A DNA stretch of 64,000 nt from an uncultured Saprospiraceae bacterium (GTDB taxonomy: Bacteria; Bacteroidota; Bacteroidia; Chitinophagales; Saprospiraceae). The notes beneath the pieces are model-generated. The model was given only the letters and a program-made list of their open reading frames with translations, ran no database searches and had not been told where the DNA came from. The DNA is taken from the NCBI GenBank assembly GCA_937926205.1, contig CALEYL010000028.1, positions 1 to 64,000 of the forward strand. The letters run 5' to 3'. Made by a program: the position numbers and the translations under genes. This document shows positions 33,299 to 42,595 of the stretch, piece by piece; position 1 is the stretch's first letter, and each line of letters opens with the position of its first letter.

Positions 33299-34414
33299 AT
33301 GTCACAAAACACCATAACTTATAAAGCACTGGGCCTGATGTCGGGCAGTTCGCTGGACGGCCTGGATCTCGCTTACTGTGAAATGACCTTTGCTGAAAAC
33401 GGCGCGCTGTCTGGTTGGCATTTGATTGCTGCCGATACGATGCCTTTTTCAGCAGCATGGAAAAAGAAACTGGTTGAACTACCAACGGGTACCGCTCTGG
33501 AATTGGCGGAAGCCCACGCCACTTTTGGGGAATACCTCGGTGATCTGATCAACGGGTTTTTAGAGGAGAACCGCCTTGTTCCTGACTTTATCGCCTCGCA
33601 CGGACACACCATCTTTCATTACCCCGATAAGCGTTTTACCACCCAAATCGGCGACGGTGCTGCCATCTCAGCCCGCACAGGCCGGGTGGTCATCGACAAT
33701 TTTCGGGCACAGGACATTGCCCTTGGCGGGCAGGGCGCTCCCCTGGCGCCTCTGGCAGATCGCGTGTTGTTCAATGAATACGATTTTTGCCTCAACATCG
33801 GCGGGATCGCCAACCTCACCTTTAAAGCCGATGGCGGGCGATACGTAGCCTACGATATCGGCGGCGCCAACCAGGTGTTGAATGCACTGGTACAAACGAT
33901 TGGCTTAGCTTACGATGACAGAGGAAAACTGGCAGCGGGCGGCAAACTGGATACGGCATTGAAAAACAAAGCCGACGCTTTGCCCTATTTTAGCCAGCCC
34001 TACCCAAAATCTTTAGGCAACGATTGGGTACGCCGCGAACACATCCCGGTATTTCTTGAATCCGAAGCTTTACTGGAAGACAAGCTCCATACCGCCTGCA
34101 TTCAGATAGCCGGACAGATAGCCACGCATCTTGCACAAACGCTGGAAAGAGAGGGCGTTCAGCGTTCCCGTTACAAACTATTAGCCACGGGCGGCGGTGC
34201 AATGAACGATTTTTTAATGGATTGTATCCGCGAGACCTGCTCCGGGCTTAAAGTGGATGTTGTTGTCCCCGATGCACGCATCATTGGCTTTAAAGAAGCG
34301 ATTCTGATGGCGCTCATGGGCGCCCTGCGCATGATGGGATTGCCCAATTGTATTGCTTCGGTAACTGGTGCGCAACAGGATGCGGTAAGCGGGGCGGTAC
34401 ATTGGGGGAAATAA
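33299..34414 (+). CDS. anmK: Anhydro-N-acetylmuramic acid kinase
   Basis: The protein has 371 residues, as usual. It phosphorylates and hydrolyses 1,6-anhydro-MurNAc from cell-wall turnover to MurNAc-6-phosphate. The N-terminal signature LGLMSGSSLDGLDLAYCE is present, along with the ATP-binding and catalytic-loop sequences CLNIGGIANLTF (about 161-172) and YDIGGANQVLNAL (about 184-196). Another conserved stretch is LLATGGGAMNDFLM. It is probably co-transcribed with the DUF4190-like gene just upstream. Confidence 0.94.
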   Translation: MSQNTITYKALGLMSGSSLDGLDLAYCEMTFAENGALSGWHLIAADTMPFSAAWKKKLVELPTGTALELAEAHATFGEYLGDLINGFLEENRLVPDFIASHGHTIFHYPDKRFTTQIGDGAAISARTGRVVIDNFRAQDIALGGQGAPLAPLADRVLFNEYDFCLNIGGIANLTFKADGGRYVAYDIGGANQVLNALVQTIGLAYDDRGKLAAGGKLDTALKNKADALPYFSQPYPKSLGNDWVRREHIPVFLESEALLEDKLHTACIQIAGQIATHLAQTLEREGVQRSRYKLLATGGGAMNDFLMDCIRETCSGLKVDVVVPDARIIGFKEAILMALMGALRMMGLPNCIASVTGAQQDAVSGAVHWGK

Positions 34415-34419
34415 TTTGT

Positions 34420-35916
34420 TTAACTTCCCAACGCTCTTTTATTAATTTTCCCGGTATCATTTTTCGGTAGGGCCTCGAGAAAAGTAATGTATTTCGGAAT
34501 TTTATATTTGGCTAAATGCTTTTCGCAATGCGCCAGTAATGAGGCTTCAGAAAGGTTGTTTCCCACAACAAAAGCTTTGCCGCATTCTCCCCATTTTGCA
34601 TCCGGAACGCTAATGACCGCTGCTTCCACGACACCCGGGCAGCTAAGGAGTACCCGTTCTATCTCTGCAGGGTAAACGTTTTCGCCACCGGAAATGAACA
34701 TGTTTTTGATGCGATCTACGACATAAAGGTATTCCTCCTCGTCCTGACGCACCAGGTCGCCCGTATAAAACCAGTTGTCCTTGATGGCACTTTGTGTAGC
34801 GGCTTCATTTTGCCAATACCCCGGTGTCACCATGGGGCCACGCAGGAGCAGTTCTCCCGGTTCGTTCCGGCCAACGGGTTCGCCTTTTTCGTTGACAATT
34901 TTGATCTCCACATAAAAATTGGGGCGCCCGATGGAGCCTTTTTTTCGTATGGCGTCGCTTTGATGGAGGGAAGTCAGGTTTGGACCCACTTCTGTCATGC
35001 CATATCCCTGCCGGATGGGCACGTGTTTGCTGTGCCAACGCTCGATCAATGGAATGGGCATGGGCTCACCGCCAACGATGATGTAGTGAAGATTTGAAAA
35101 ATCAGCCAACTGAAAACCGGGCTGGTCGGCAATCATTTTGAGCATGGTGGGCACCCCCATGAATAGCGTGCATTGTTCCGACTCAAGTAATCCCAGAATG
35201 GTCTCCGGGTCGAATTTTTTGATCAGGCAGGTATAAGCGCCATGGTGCAGAAAAGGCAGGGTCAGTACATTCCAGCCGCCGGTATGAAAAGGAGGCATGC
35301 AGTTGACCGTGCGGCTTTCCGAATTGATGATGAGCGACATCGCGGTATTGATGCTGTTCCAAAACAACATCTTGTGCGTGTACAGGGCGCCTTTGGGGAA
35401 ACCCGTTGTGCCGGAAGTGTAAAGGATGAAAATCGGATGGTCTTCTTCGACGGCCCTAACGCTGAAATCCCGGTCTTCCGGTCGCGCCATGTCCAAATCG
35501 CAAAAAAAGCTCAGAGCCTCCATCCTCCAGTGATTGGCTACCAGGCCCGAAGCCGGTGATTCGCGTACCAGATGTTCAAATTTTTCTTCCGCTATCAAAA
35601 GCGAAGGCATGGAGTTGCCAATCAAAAAATCAATTTCCGAAGCGGTCAGACGGTAGTTAAGCGGCACCAGGATAATTCCCGTTTTCTGGGCAGCGGCAAA
35701 AAGTGCCAGGTACTCAAGGCCATTTTCTGCCAACACGGCAATGCGGTCGCCAATACGCAATCCCAATACGTTGCTGAAGTGGTGCGCCAGCCGGTTGCCC
35801 ACGCGGTTTAGTTCGCTGTACGTATAGGTTCGTCCGCTTTCCCAGGCTTTCAAAGCCACGCGATCAGGAGCGTATAAAGCCCAACGGGCTGTCCAGTCTT
35901 GTTGCAGTATTTTCAT
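34420..35916 (-). CDS. AMP-dependent acyl-CoA synthetase/ligase
   Basis: The protein has 498 residues. ANL-superfamily motifs are all present: the P-loop ILYTSGTTGFPKGALYTH (about 166-183), QGYGMTEVGPNLTSLH (about 296-311), WFYTGDLVRQDEEEYLYVVDR (about 380-400), and the C-terminal PKNDTGKINKR with its catalytic Lys. It activates a carboxylic acid, probably a fatty or aromatic acid, to its CoA thioester through an acyl-AMP. It lies 14 bases downstream of the KAS III-like gene, so the two probably form an operon in which the ligase supplies acyl-CoA to the condensing enzyme or acyltransferase. Confidence 0.92.
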   Translation of the reverse strand: MKILQQDWTARWALYAPDRVALKAWESGRTYTYSELNRVGNRLAHHFSNVLGLRIGDRIAVLAENGLEYLALFAAAQKTGIILVPLNYRLTASEIDFLIGNSMPSLLIAEEKFEHLVRESPASGLVANHWRMEALSFFCDLDMARPEDRDFSVRAVEEDHPIFILYTSGTTGFPKGALYTHKMLFWNSINTAMSLIINSESRTVNCMPPFHTGGWNVLTLPFLHHGAYTCLIKKFDPETILGLLESEQCTLFMGVPTMLKMIADQPGFQLADFSNLHYIIVGGEPMPIPLIERWHSKHVPIRQGYGMTEVGPNLTSLHQSDAIRKKGSIGRPNFYVEIKIVNEKGEPVGRNEPGELLLRGPMVTPGYWQNEAATQSAIKDNWFYTGDLVRQDEEEYLYVVDRIKNMFISGGENVYPAEIERVLLSCPGVVEAAVISVPDAKWGECGKAFVVGNNLSEASLLAHCEKHLAKYKIPKYITFLEALPKNDTGKINKRALGS

Positions 35917-35930
35917 GTTACCATTGTAGC

Positions 35931-36920
35931 TTACATCCTGAACAAAGCTGCTGCAAACGCCAATCCACCACCACTGCCAATAAACAACACGTGATCACCC
36001 GGGTTTACTTTTCCTTTTTCCCAGGCATCGTTTAAAGCCATAGGGATACAGGCAGAACCGGTATACCCATAGTGGTGCATGATGGTATGGGCGCGGTCAT
36101 GTGGCACGTTAAGCCGGTCCATGGTTTCCCGGATGCTGTTGATGTTGATCTGGGTAATGAAATAATGCTGAACGTCCTGTGGCTTTATGCCACTGCGCCG
36201 GCAAAGCGTTTCTGCCATGGATGACCAACGTTCGGGATTGAGTTCTTTGGGAAATTTCTGAACAAATTTGAGCAAATGATCGCCATTTGCAAACATTTCA
36301 GGATTTATGGGTTGTCGCGTTCCGCCGCCATAGATGCCCATCCAGCCGTTGTATTGTCCGGCAGAGTGTAGCTGACTGCTCAGAAAACCCCGGTTCCCGT
36401 CTTTTTCCGCTTTCAGAACGACCGCACCGGCGCCATCTGCGAAAAGCGTCACTGTTTTTTTATCCTTAAGATTCAAATATTTACTCATGGCATAAGCGCC
36501 TACTACCAGTACGTATTCGTAGTGCTCATCAGCCCGGATGTATTTGCTGCCTGCATCAAGAGCGGTAACAAATCCGGCACAAGCCGTATTGATGTCAAAT
36601 GTGCCTGCTCTGACTGCCCCAAGCCGATGCTGTAAGACTGCCGCCGTAGAGGGCGAAATAAACTCAGGCGTGTCGGTGGCCAACACAATCAGATCGAGCT
36701 GCTCCGGAGCTACACCGGCACGTTCCAGTGCCTGAAAAGAAGCCTTTTCAGCCAGATCGGCCGTAGATTCTCCCTCAAGGCACCAGTGGCGCTCATAGAT
36801 CTGGACATTTTCGCGCAGCCAGGTATCCACGTCTTCGCCCAGCAATTCGTTGAAAAACTGGTTGGGAATAACCCGTTCCGGCGCATAGGCGCCCACAGAT
36901 AGAATTGCGGCATTCCGCAT
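35931..36920 (-). CDS. KAS III (FabH)-like thiolase-fold protein with altered catalytic triad
   Basis: The protein has 329 residues of clear FabH fold. The nucleophile Cys114 lies in FDINTACAGFVTALD. The position of the usual catalytic His (HQAN motif in FabH) is Thr256, in FITQININSIRE. The position of the usual Asn (GNTSAAS in FabH) is Tyr286, in HYGYTGSACIPMAL. The C-terminal GGGLAFAAALFRM is normal. Without His and Asn, decarboxylative condensation with malonyl-ACP is unlikely. It may transfer acyl groups or do a non-decarboxylative condensation. It is followed by an acyl-CoA ligase. The start at 36920 gives the normal N-terminal strand. Confidence 0.88.
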   Translation of the reverse strand: MRNAAILSVGAYAPERVIPNQFFNELLGEDVDTWLRENVQIYERHWCLEGESTADLAEKASFQALERAGVAPEQLDLIVLATDTPEFISPSTAAVLQHRLGAVRAGTFDINTACAGFVTALDAGSKYIRADEHYEYVLVVGAYAMSKYLNLKDKKTVTLFADGAGAVVLKAEKDGNRGFLSSQLHSAGQYNGWMGIYGGGTRQPINPEMFANGDHLLKFVQKFPKELNPERWSSMAETLCRRSGIKPQDVQHYFITQININSIRETMDRLNVPHDRAHTIMHHYGYTGSACIPMALNDAWEKGKVNPGDHVLFIGSGGGLAFAAALFRM

Positions 36921-36968
36921 ATTGTATGGTTTTATACCTCGGAATCAATGAAGAAGGAAAACAAGTGC

Positions 36969-37014
36969 AAAACCGGCGGGCAGCGCCACTCCTCAGCAGC
37001 GCCGCCCCGGTTTT
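36969..37014 (-). terminator. Terminator after the TonB-dependent receptor gene
   Basis: AAAACCGGCGGGCAGCGC and GCAGCGCCGCCCCGGTTTT form a long stem with small bulges and a loop of about 10 bases. It lies about 60 bases after the receptor stop codon and is followed on the minus strand by CACTTGTTTTCC. Confidence 0.65.
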
Positions 37015-37074
37015 GGGAGTATTAGGCTAAAAGTATACTTTTCAACCTGATCCGGTTTTCCGGAACGGGATCTG

Positions 37075-39552
37075 TTACTTTTTACCGCCAATAGCAGGTA
37101 GGTTGATTTTGACTTCTATGGAATACAAAGGCGCAATCGGAGGAGACGCTACAAACTCGCGCACTTCCTGATCGAGCACATTCACCACCTGGCCTGCAAC
37201 CGTCAGATACCGGTTGATTTTGTATCCGAGTGCAAGGTCTAGATTGAAGAAACCACCCAGCGGACCATAGTTGAAAGAACGACCGACGCGTGCGTTTTCG
37301 ATAACCGGTGAACCGCCATAAATAAGATCCGGGTTGGTTTTGGCAGCAACGTTGATGCCGGAGAAGAAATCGTATTTGTCTACCCAACGGCCAAAAAGGG
37401 AGCCGAAGAACTTGCTTTTAGAATAGCTCAGGCCGAGGCCCAGTTTGTGCGTTGGGGTATTGATCGGCAGGTCATTTTCATCCACTTTGCCATTCTTGTT
37501 GCCGTCGTTGGCCAGGTCGTCTGTATTGAGATTGAAATCAAACCAGGAGTAATTCACCGTACCGAGCAATCCATCGGCGAAGCTGTAATTCAACGATACG
37601 TCGGCGCCATAAGTATTGACTTCCCCAAAGTTGACATAGGTCAGCACAAATGCTGCTCCGGTTGGAGGCGTTCCCGGTACGACGGCACTCATGTCCTGAT
37701 CGCCGCGGTGTGTAACCGTGCGGCCATTGGTGGCAATGTTGATGGCCGGACTCAGGAAGTTTTGCGAAATGTTGTAGTACGCATTGGCGTCGAAGTATAA
37801 TTTTTTACCGATCGTACCTTTGTAACCTACCTCAAATGTTTCGATGGTTTCCACCGTCAGCGCTTCGATTTTCGAGCCATCGGAAAGTGTAAAGCCGGCG
37901 CCGTTGCCCAAAAGCAAACCACCGAAGATGTTGGCTTCCAGGTTCAGAATGGTTGGTGCAGCAATCCCTTTTCCATAGGTGAGACGGGCAGAACCGGTAT
38001 TGTTGAAATACACCAAAGCTGCTTTCGGAATGAAGTTGAAGCCATACAGGTCGTGGTTATCGGCGCGACCAGCCAGCACTACTTTGAAATTGCTGCCAAA
38101 CTGCCGCTCCAATTGCAGGTAACCGCCAACCTGAGCAATGTCAATTGTGCCATCTGCATCCAGCAGGTAAGTGCCGTCGCTATCCGCCTTGTCACCCTGG
38201 TACTGGACGCCTACAATGAAATCGAATAATTTGCCTGCCTTGTTGTTGTACTGAACTTCTCCGTTGATGCGGCTGGAGTTGTCTTTGAAGATCGAACCGC
38301 GGTTCAGGGCGATGCCAAAGGTGGAGTTCCACTGTTCCGTGAAAGAACGACGGCGCGATTCTTCCTCTGAAAATCCGGCGTTTTTGAAACTCAGGTAGTT
38401 CTGCGTACGCTGGTTCATGGCGTAAGTATCTTCCGTTCCCGATTTGGTGTAGTAAACCTGTGCGAACAAACGCGGTGAAACGTAGCGCAATTGACCCCAG
38501 CCAACCGTCCAGTCAATGATTTGGTTGCGACCGGCATTGGTATTGCCGATGTTGTTGCTTTTGCTGTAACCGCCGGAAAGGATCAGGTCCGATTTATTGG
38601 TCAGGGAATAATACAACGCTGCTTCACCCCTGAGGGAGTTGAATTTCGGATCCAGTTCCAGCTCCGGTGCGGCCTGTGCGCCAAAATAAACAGTATCCGT
38701 AAAGGCAAATTCTTCACCCTGCGTGTACTCTGCACTGATTTTAAAAGCCAGTTTATCGCTGAATTTGCTGGCGTGGCGGATGCGTCCGCTGATGACGCTT
38801 TGATTGCCGGCACCCAATACGATGGTGGTACCCTCAGAGGTGCGGGGATCCTTCGTGATGGTATTCAGCAAGCCGTTGTGGGCGTTCGGGCCATACAATG
38901 CCGAAGAAGGACCCAGTACGACTTCTACGCGTTCGATGTCTTCCTTCACCGTGGTGCTCAATGCACCAAGCGGCAGTCCGGTAGCGATGAGCGACGACAA
39001 TCTGCCGTCATTAATTTGAAGGTTTTTCGGGTTGAAGGCGCTGTTGAAGCCACGGGCGTTCACCCCAATACCCAAAACGCCGGAGCGCACATAATCTACT
39101 CCTTTTTGGCGGCCCAAAAGCTCAGCGGCATTAAAAGAAGGCTGTTCGCTGAGTGCCTGAGCCCCGATAACGGAGATCGTAGCCGGAGCATTGGTTAGTT
39201 TTTCCGCTTTGCGCGAAACGGATACAATCACTTCCTCGCCGAGCAACCCGGAGCTTTCCAGGTCAAAGTTGAGCGTTGCATTCCCGCCTGCAGGAACGCT
39301 GACACTTTGTTCAATTGTTTTGTAACCCACATAGGAAACAATCAATTTTTGAGTGCCTGCCGGCAAATCGAGCGTATATTTGCCCATGTTGTCCGTGGCT
39401 GCGCCTGAAGTGGCGCCATCTACAAAAATGTTGGCGCCGATAAGCGGTTCCTTCGTCTCCTGGTCGGTGACCATCCCGGAAACCGTACCACGCTGCGCGA
39501 AACCCAGGGTGCATAATGCCGCCAGTGAAAGGCTGAGTAGCAATTTCTTCAT
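37075..39552 (-). CDS. TonB-dependent outer-membrane receptor with carboxypeptidase-regulatory-like domain
   Basis: The protein has 825 residues. A signal peptide (about 1-20) is followed by a CarboxypepD_reg-like/CNA-B beta domain (about 22-105, GTVSGMVTDQETKEPLIGANIFVDG), then the plug domain (about 115-225) with IERVEVVLGPSSALYGPNAHNGLLNTITK, and a 22-stranded barrel to the end. It imports a substrate using TonB energy. It has no SusD partner beside it, so a siderophore, vitamin or metal complex is as likely as a glycan. The leader upstream of the start holds a hairpin (39586-39627). Confidence 0.92.
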   Translation of the reverse strand: MKKLLLSLSLAALCTLGFAQRGTVSGMVTDQETKEPLIGANIFVDGATSGAATDNMGKYTLDLPAGTQKLIVSYVGYKTIEQSVSVPAGGNATLNFDLESSGLLGEEVIVSVSRKAEKLTNAPATISVIGAQALSEQPSFNAAELLGRQKGVDYVRSGVLGIGVNARGFNSAFNPKNLQINDGRLSSLIATGLPLGALSTTVKEDIERVEVVLGPSSALYGPNAHNGLLNTITKDPRTSEGTTIVLGAGNQSVISGRIRHASKFSDKLAFKISAEYTQGEEFAFTDTVYFGAQAAPELELDPKFNSLRGEAALYYSLTNKSDLILSGGYSKSNNIGNTNAGRNQIIDWTVGWGQLRYVSPRLFAQVYYTKSGTEDTYAMNQRTQNYLSFKNAGFSEEESRRRSFTEQWNSTFGIALNRGSIFKDNSSRINGEVQYNNKAGKLFDFIVGVQYQGDKADSDGTYLLDADGTIDIAQVGGYLQLERQFGSNFKVVLAGRADNHDLYGFNFIPKAALVYFNNTGSARLTYGKGIAAPTILNLEANIFGGLLLGNGAGFTLSDGSKIEALTVETIETFEVGYKGTIGKKLYFDANAYYNISQNFLSPAINIATNGRTVTHRGDQDMSAVVPGTPPTGAAFVLTYVNFGEVNTYGADVSLNYSFADGLLGTVNYSWFDFNLNTDDLANDGNKNGKVDENDLPINTPTHKLGLGLSYSKSKFFGSLFGRWVDKYDFFSGINVAAKTNPDLIYGGSPVIENARVGRSFNYGPLGGFFNLDLALGYKINRYLTVAGQVVNVLDQEVREFVASPPIAPLYSIEVKINLPAIGGKK

Positions 39553-39585
39553 GACATGTTAAGTTTTATTGTTTAATACTTTGTG

Positions 39586-39632
39586 CCGCCTCGCAAACAA
39601 GTTTCCAAATTTGTTGTGCCGAGGCGGTTTTT
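39586..39632. promoter_or_regulatory. Hairpin in the leader of the TonB-receptor gene
   Basis: CCGCCTCG (39586-39593) pairs with CGAGGCGG (39620-39627). The stem may be extended by GCAAACAA / TTGTTGTGC. It lies 34-75 bases before the receptor start codon on the minus strand. On the plus strand it would be followed by TTTTT. Confidence 0.45.
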
Positions 39633-39857
39633 GACCCATTTTTCATTCTGTTTGTGAAAGTAGCTACCGTTTTGCTGTCTTAGGTGGCGCCTTATTGAAA
39701 ATGAAGGGTTGGACTGAAGCGCAAAATTGTATTTAATGAAGATACAATATTTTGTTAATCAATTTATTACGGCTTAATTAGGCCTCTATGGACTATTGAA
39801 AATCCAGATCCCAATAATTATCAGGCAAATGAGCATTACAACCAATTGGCACAACCC

Positions 39858-41699
39858 ATGAAATTTTGGAATTACCGGATCGGGCTTTTAACCGTAATAG
39901 CAGTTGTTTATCTCACTGGCAACCTGCTCATTGACAATCACGAAGACAATCTGTCGAGGGGAGGGGATTCCTGCCAGTATTATTTACATCTGGTGTCTTT
40001 CTTTTTGTACGACGACGTTGGCAATTACGACCGCAGCCTGACTGCCATGAAGAAGCTCTACCCTGATGTTTCCGACCCCAGAGATGACATCTACGGCATC
40101 CGCCCCACACCAACCGGAAGGTATTATATCAAATACACTGTCGGGGTTGCAGTCATGGAAATGCCATTTTTCCTTCTTGCCCATGCCTACGCGAAAACCA
40201 GCGGCAGATATCCTGCCAATGGATGGAGCAAACCCTACCAATTGGCCCTGGGACTGTCAACCTTGTGTTATTTGTTGTTGGCTTTTTATTGGCTGGCGGG
40301 TATTCTCGAGCGGTATTTTTCCCGTCGGGTAGTTTTCCTTACCTGTCTGACCATTGCTCTTGCGACCAATCTTTTTTACCACGGCACGTATGTGATCATG
40401 GCGCATGGGTTTTTGTTTTTCGATTATGTCCTGTTATTGTTGCTTACCCTCTGGTTTTATGAACGGCCCGGCGCAGGTCGCGCCCTCAGCATTGGGCTTG
40501 TCGTGGGCCTTATTGGCATTACCAGGGTGCCGGAAATCATTGCCGTGCTCATCCCCATTCTTTGGGGGGTGCAAACCAGGCAGGGATTGTATGACCGGGT
40601 TCGCTTTTTTTTGAAAAACTACCGCTTGCTCCTTGCGCTTGGGTTGGGAATACTGCTTGTTTTTTCCATCCAGCTTGCTTACTGGTATTATGTCAGCGGC
40701 CAGTTAATTTTTAATCCTTATCAGGGAGAAGGTTTCAATTTTTTCAAACCGAGAATCCACCGAGGCTGGTTTGATTTTTCAAACGGCTGGCTGATCTATA
40801 CCCCGGTGATGGCGTTTGCGCTGGCGGGCTTCTGGTGGCTGCGGCGTTATGTAGCTGGCGCCGTGTTGCCCATTGTTGTGTTTGTGGGATTGCATAGCTA
40901 TATCCATTATTCTTATTACGCCTGGACCTTTTTTCCGGGCCTGGGACAACGCCCAATGGTGGAGACCTATCCTTTGCTTTCTCTGGGTCTTGCGGCGTGT
41001 TTTTCACAATTGCACAAAGTGCGTTCGTTGTCGTGGCTACCGGCGTTGATATTTCTGCTGTTTTCGGGGATTAATTTATTCCAGACCTGGCAAATGAATG
41101 AGGGGATTATCTGGACCGAACGGCACAATCAGGCTTTTTTCTTCGCATCGTTTGGCGCTACCCGACCATCGTTGGAACTGCTGCGTGCTTATGACAGTCG
41201 TCAAATCCAGCCCGATTCTTTGCAACTGCAGCTGAGAGACACCCTAATTGCAGAATCTTTTAAGTCTGATAAATGGAAAACTGTTGCAAAAGATACTTTT
41301 GGACGAACGAGCGTGCTGGATATTTCATCCGATTCCACCGAGCTTATCGAACATTTTCCGCTATCGCAAGGCATGAAATACATAGGCATCTCCCTGCTGG
41401 GTTATGCCCCCGGGAGTAACCGCATCTGGAACCGGGATCTGGCTGCCGATCTCATGGTAAAAATTGTGAGGCCCAATGGCAAGACGCGGGTTTGGGCGGC
41501 CATCAAACCTGCTTCCCACATAGGCAATCCGGATTTTAACATCTGGTCAGCCGGAGCAGTCGATCAATGGGGCCCTGCCGGATTTTTTATAAAAGTACCC
41601 CGGTCTTTGCCTGAAGGCGCTTATTTGCGGATTTATACCATAAACCGCGCACGGCAGGTGTTTTATGTGGATGACCTCGTGGTGAAAGCCTATCAATAA
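39858..41699 (+). CDS. Polytopic membrane protein, possible GT-C type glycosyltransferase
   Basis: The protein has 613 residues from the ATG at 39858; a TTG four codons earlier is less likely. About ten membrane helices span residues 8-430, followed by a soluble C-terminal domain (about 440-613) resembling a jelly-roll. The early soluble loop (about 25-100) includes LSRGGDSCQYYLHLV. GT-C enzymes often have an acidic pair in this first loop. Tyr/Trp-rich stretches such as HSYIHYSYYAWTFFPGLGQRPMVETYP resemble the lipid-linked sugar transferases of the ArnT/PMT class. I do not recognise a specific family, so the enzymatic role is a guess. Confidence 0.65.
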   Translation: MKFWNYRIGLLTVIAVVYLTGNLLIDNHEDNLSRGGDSCQYYLHLVSFFLYDDVGNYDRSLTAMKKLYPDVSDPRDDIYGIRPTPTGRYYIKYTVGVAVMEMPFFLLAHAYAKTSGRYPANGWSKPYQLALGLSTLCYLLLAFYWLAGILERYFSRRVVFLTCLTIALATNLFYHGTYVIMAHGFLFFDYVLLLLLTLWFYERPGAGRALSIGLVVGLIGITRVPEIIAVLIPILWGVQTRQGLYDRVRFFLKNYRLLLALGLGILLVFSIQLAYWYYVSGQLIFNPYQGEGFNFFKPRIHRGWFDFSNGWLIYTPVMAFALAGFWWLRRYVAGAVLPIVVFVGLHSYIHYSYYAWTFFPGLGQRPMVETYPLLSLGLAACFSQLHKVRSLSWLPALIFLLFSGINLFQTWQMNEGIIWTERHNQAFFFASFGATRPSLELLRAYDSRQIQPDSLQLQLRDTLIAESFKSDKWKTVAKDTFGRTSVLDISSDSTELIEHFPLSQGMKYIGISLLGYAPGSNRIWNRDLAADLMVKIVRPNGKTRVWAAIKPASHIGNPDFNIWSAGAVDQWGPAGFFIKVPRSLPEGAYLRIYTINRARQVFYVDDLVVKAYQ

Positions 41700-41728
41700 C
41701 GGTAAAGGGTAAAAGGAAATGCAGCGGA

Positions 41729-41772
41729 GTGGCGCCGATGGTGTAATGGTTAGCCCCTCTGGACGAGCAAGA
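41729..41772 (+). other. tRNA 5'-half-like fragment
   Basis: The sequence reads like the D-arm region of a tRNA (GATGGTGTAATGGTTAGC at 41737-41754). It is followed by a weak anticodon-arm-like CTCT / AGAG pairing. There is no matching T-arm or acceptor 3' strand. It may be a decayed tRNA or chance similarity. Confidence 0.25.
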
Positions 41773-41780
41773 GATTCTGT

Positions 41781-41897
41781 GCATGCAACCATACTACTGG
41801 GCATTTTTGCACGCTTAACGTTTACTAAACTTTCAAGTTTAGTAAACGTAATCCTGTTTTCCCATGATCATTGAAAATGTCAAGTAGTATGGCATGC
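41781..41897. repeat. Nested inverted-repeat element between convergent genes
   Basis: The outer arms are GCATGCAACCATACTACT (41781-41798) and AGTAGTATGGCATGC (41883-41897), matching with a small bulge. The inner arms are a perfect 15-bp palindrome, ACGTTTACTAAACTT (41818-41832) and AAGTTTAGTAAACGT (41835-41849), with a 2-base loop. There is no T-tail and no coding capacity. Confidence 0.8.
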
Positions 41898-41903
41898 AAC
41901 ATC

Positions 41904-42542
41904 TTATTCCTTCCCAACTTTGAATTGGGCTAAAGGCAGTTCGAAACCGGGCAGTACGGATTCTCCTGAAAGCTGTTTGTCTGAAAAACCTGCAATCACT
42001 TCAACCTCTTGTCCTTGCCTGTAAACATAAGCTTTCTCCTCATAAGGATCAATCAGCCAGGCCAGACGAACACCGTTTGCCATCCAGGTATCCGTCATTT
42101 TTGAGCGAAGTTTAGATAGTCGATCCGTTCCGGAGCGTATTTCAGCGACGAAGTCCGGAACGACTTTGATGAAACTGTCATCGTCATCTGGTTCATCCTT
42201 TAAACGCTCTGAAGCAATCCAGGAAACATCCGGCATTTTTGTAGCGCCGTCCGGCAAATCGTAAGTGCCATTCGGGCCATGAACTTCACCCTGGCCTGCC
42301 TGGAAATTCCAGATAAACAAGAGGCCATGCAACAGGGATTCCCGTTTGCTGGAGCCTTTTTTAACCGGTGTCATAATGGTTGTAATTCCGTTAGATTCCC
42401 GTTCCATAGCCAGATCAGGATAATGATCAGCTAATGCCAAAAACTGCCCACGCGTAAGCGGTTGCTGTAATTCGACCGGACCAAAATGCAGTGCGATTTC
42501 CTCCAGCGTCCAGGCGTTTGGTTGAACCGAAGCACTTGTCAT
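41904..42542 (-). CDS. Uma2-family (DUF820) restriction-endonuclease-like protein
   Basis: The protein has 212 residues from the ATG at 42542; the open frame extends further upstream into the helicase gene but this is not needed. The Uma2 PD-(D/E)xK core is visible. KMPDVSWIASERL (about 115) gives the Asp, and VPDFVAEIRSGTDRLSKLRSKMTDTWMANGVRLAWLIDP gives the E-x-R/K pair and its helix. The family is widespread in cyanobacteria and Bacteroidetes, with no settled function. It is followed on its 3' side by the nested inverted repeat. Confidence 0.85.
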   Translation of the reverse strand: MTSASVQPNAWTLEEIALHFGPVELQQPLTRGQFLALADHYPDLAMERESNGITTIMTPVKKGSSKRESLLHGLLFIWNFQAGQGEVHGPNGTYDLPDGATKMPDVSWIASERLKDEPDDDDSFIKVVPDFVAEIRSGTDRLSKLRSKMTDTWMANGVRLAWLIDPYEEKAYVYRQGQEVEVIAGFSDKQLSGESVLPGFELPLAQFKVGKE

Positions 42543-42595
42543 AGCACATTGAATTTCAGACAAAAATAAGGCAAATTCATGGCTTTTGCAAACGC

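Noticed and set aside
41729..41772. Complete tRNA gene
   Set aside because: Only a 5'-half-like stretch is present; there is no T-arm or acceptor 3' strand, so it is kept only as a low-confidence fragment.
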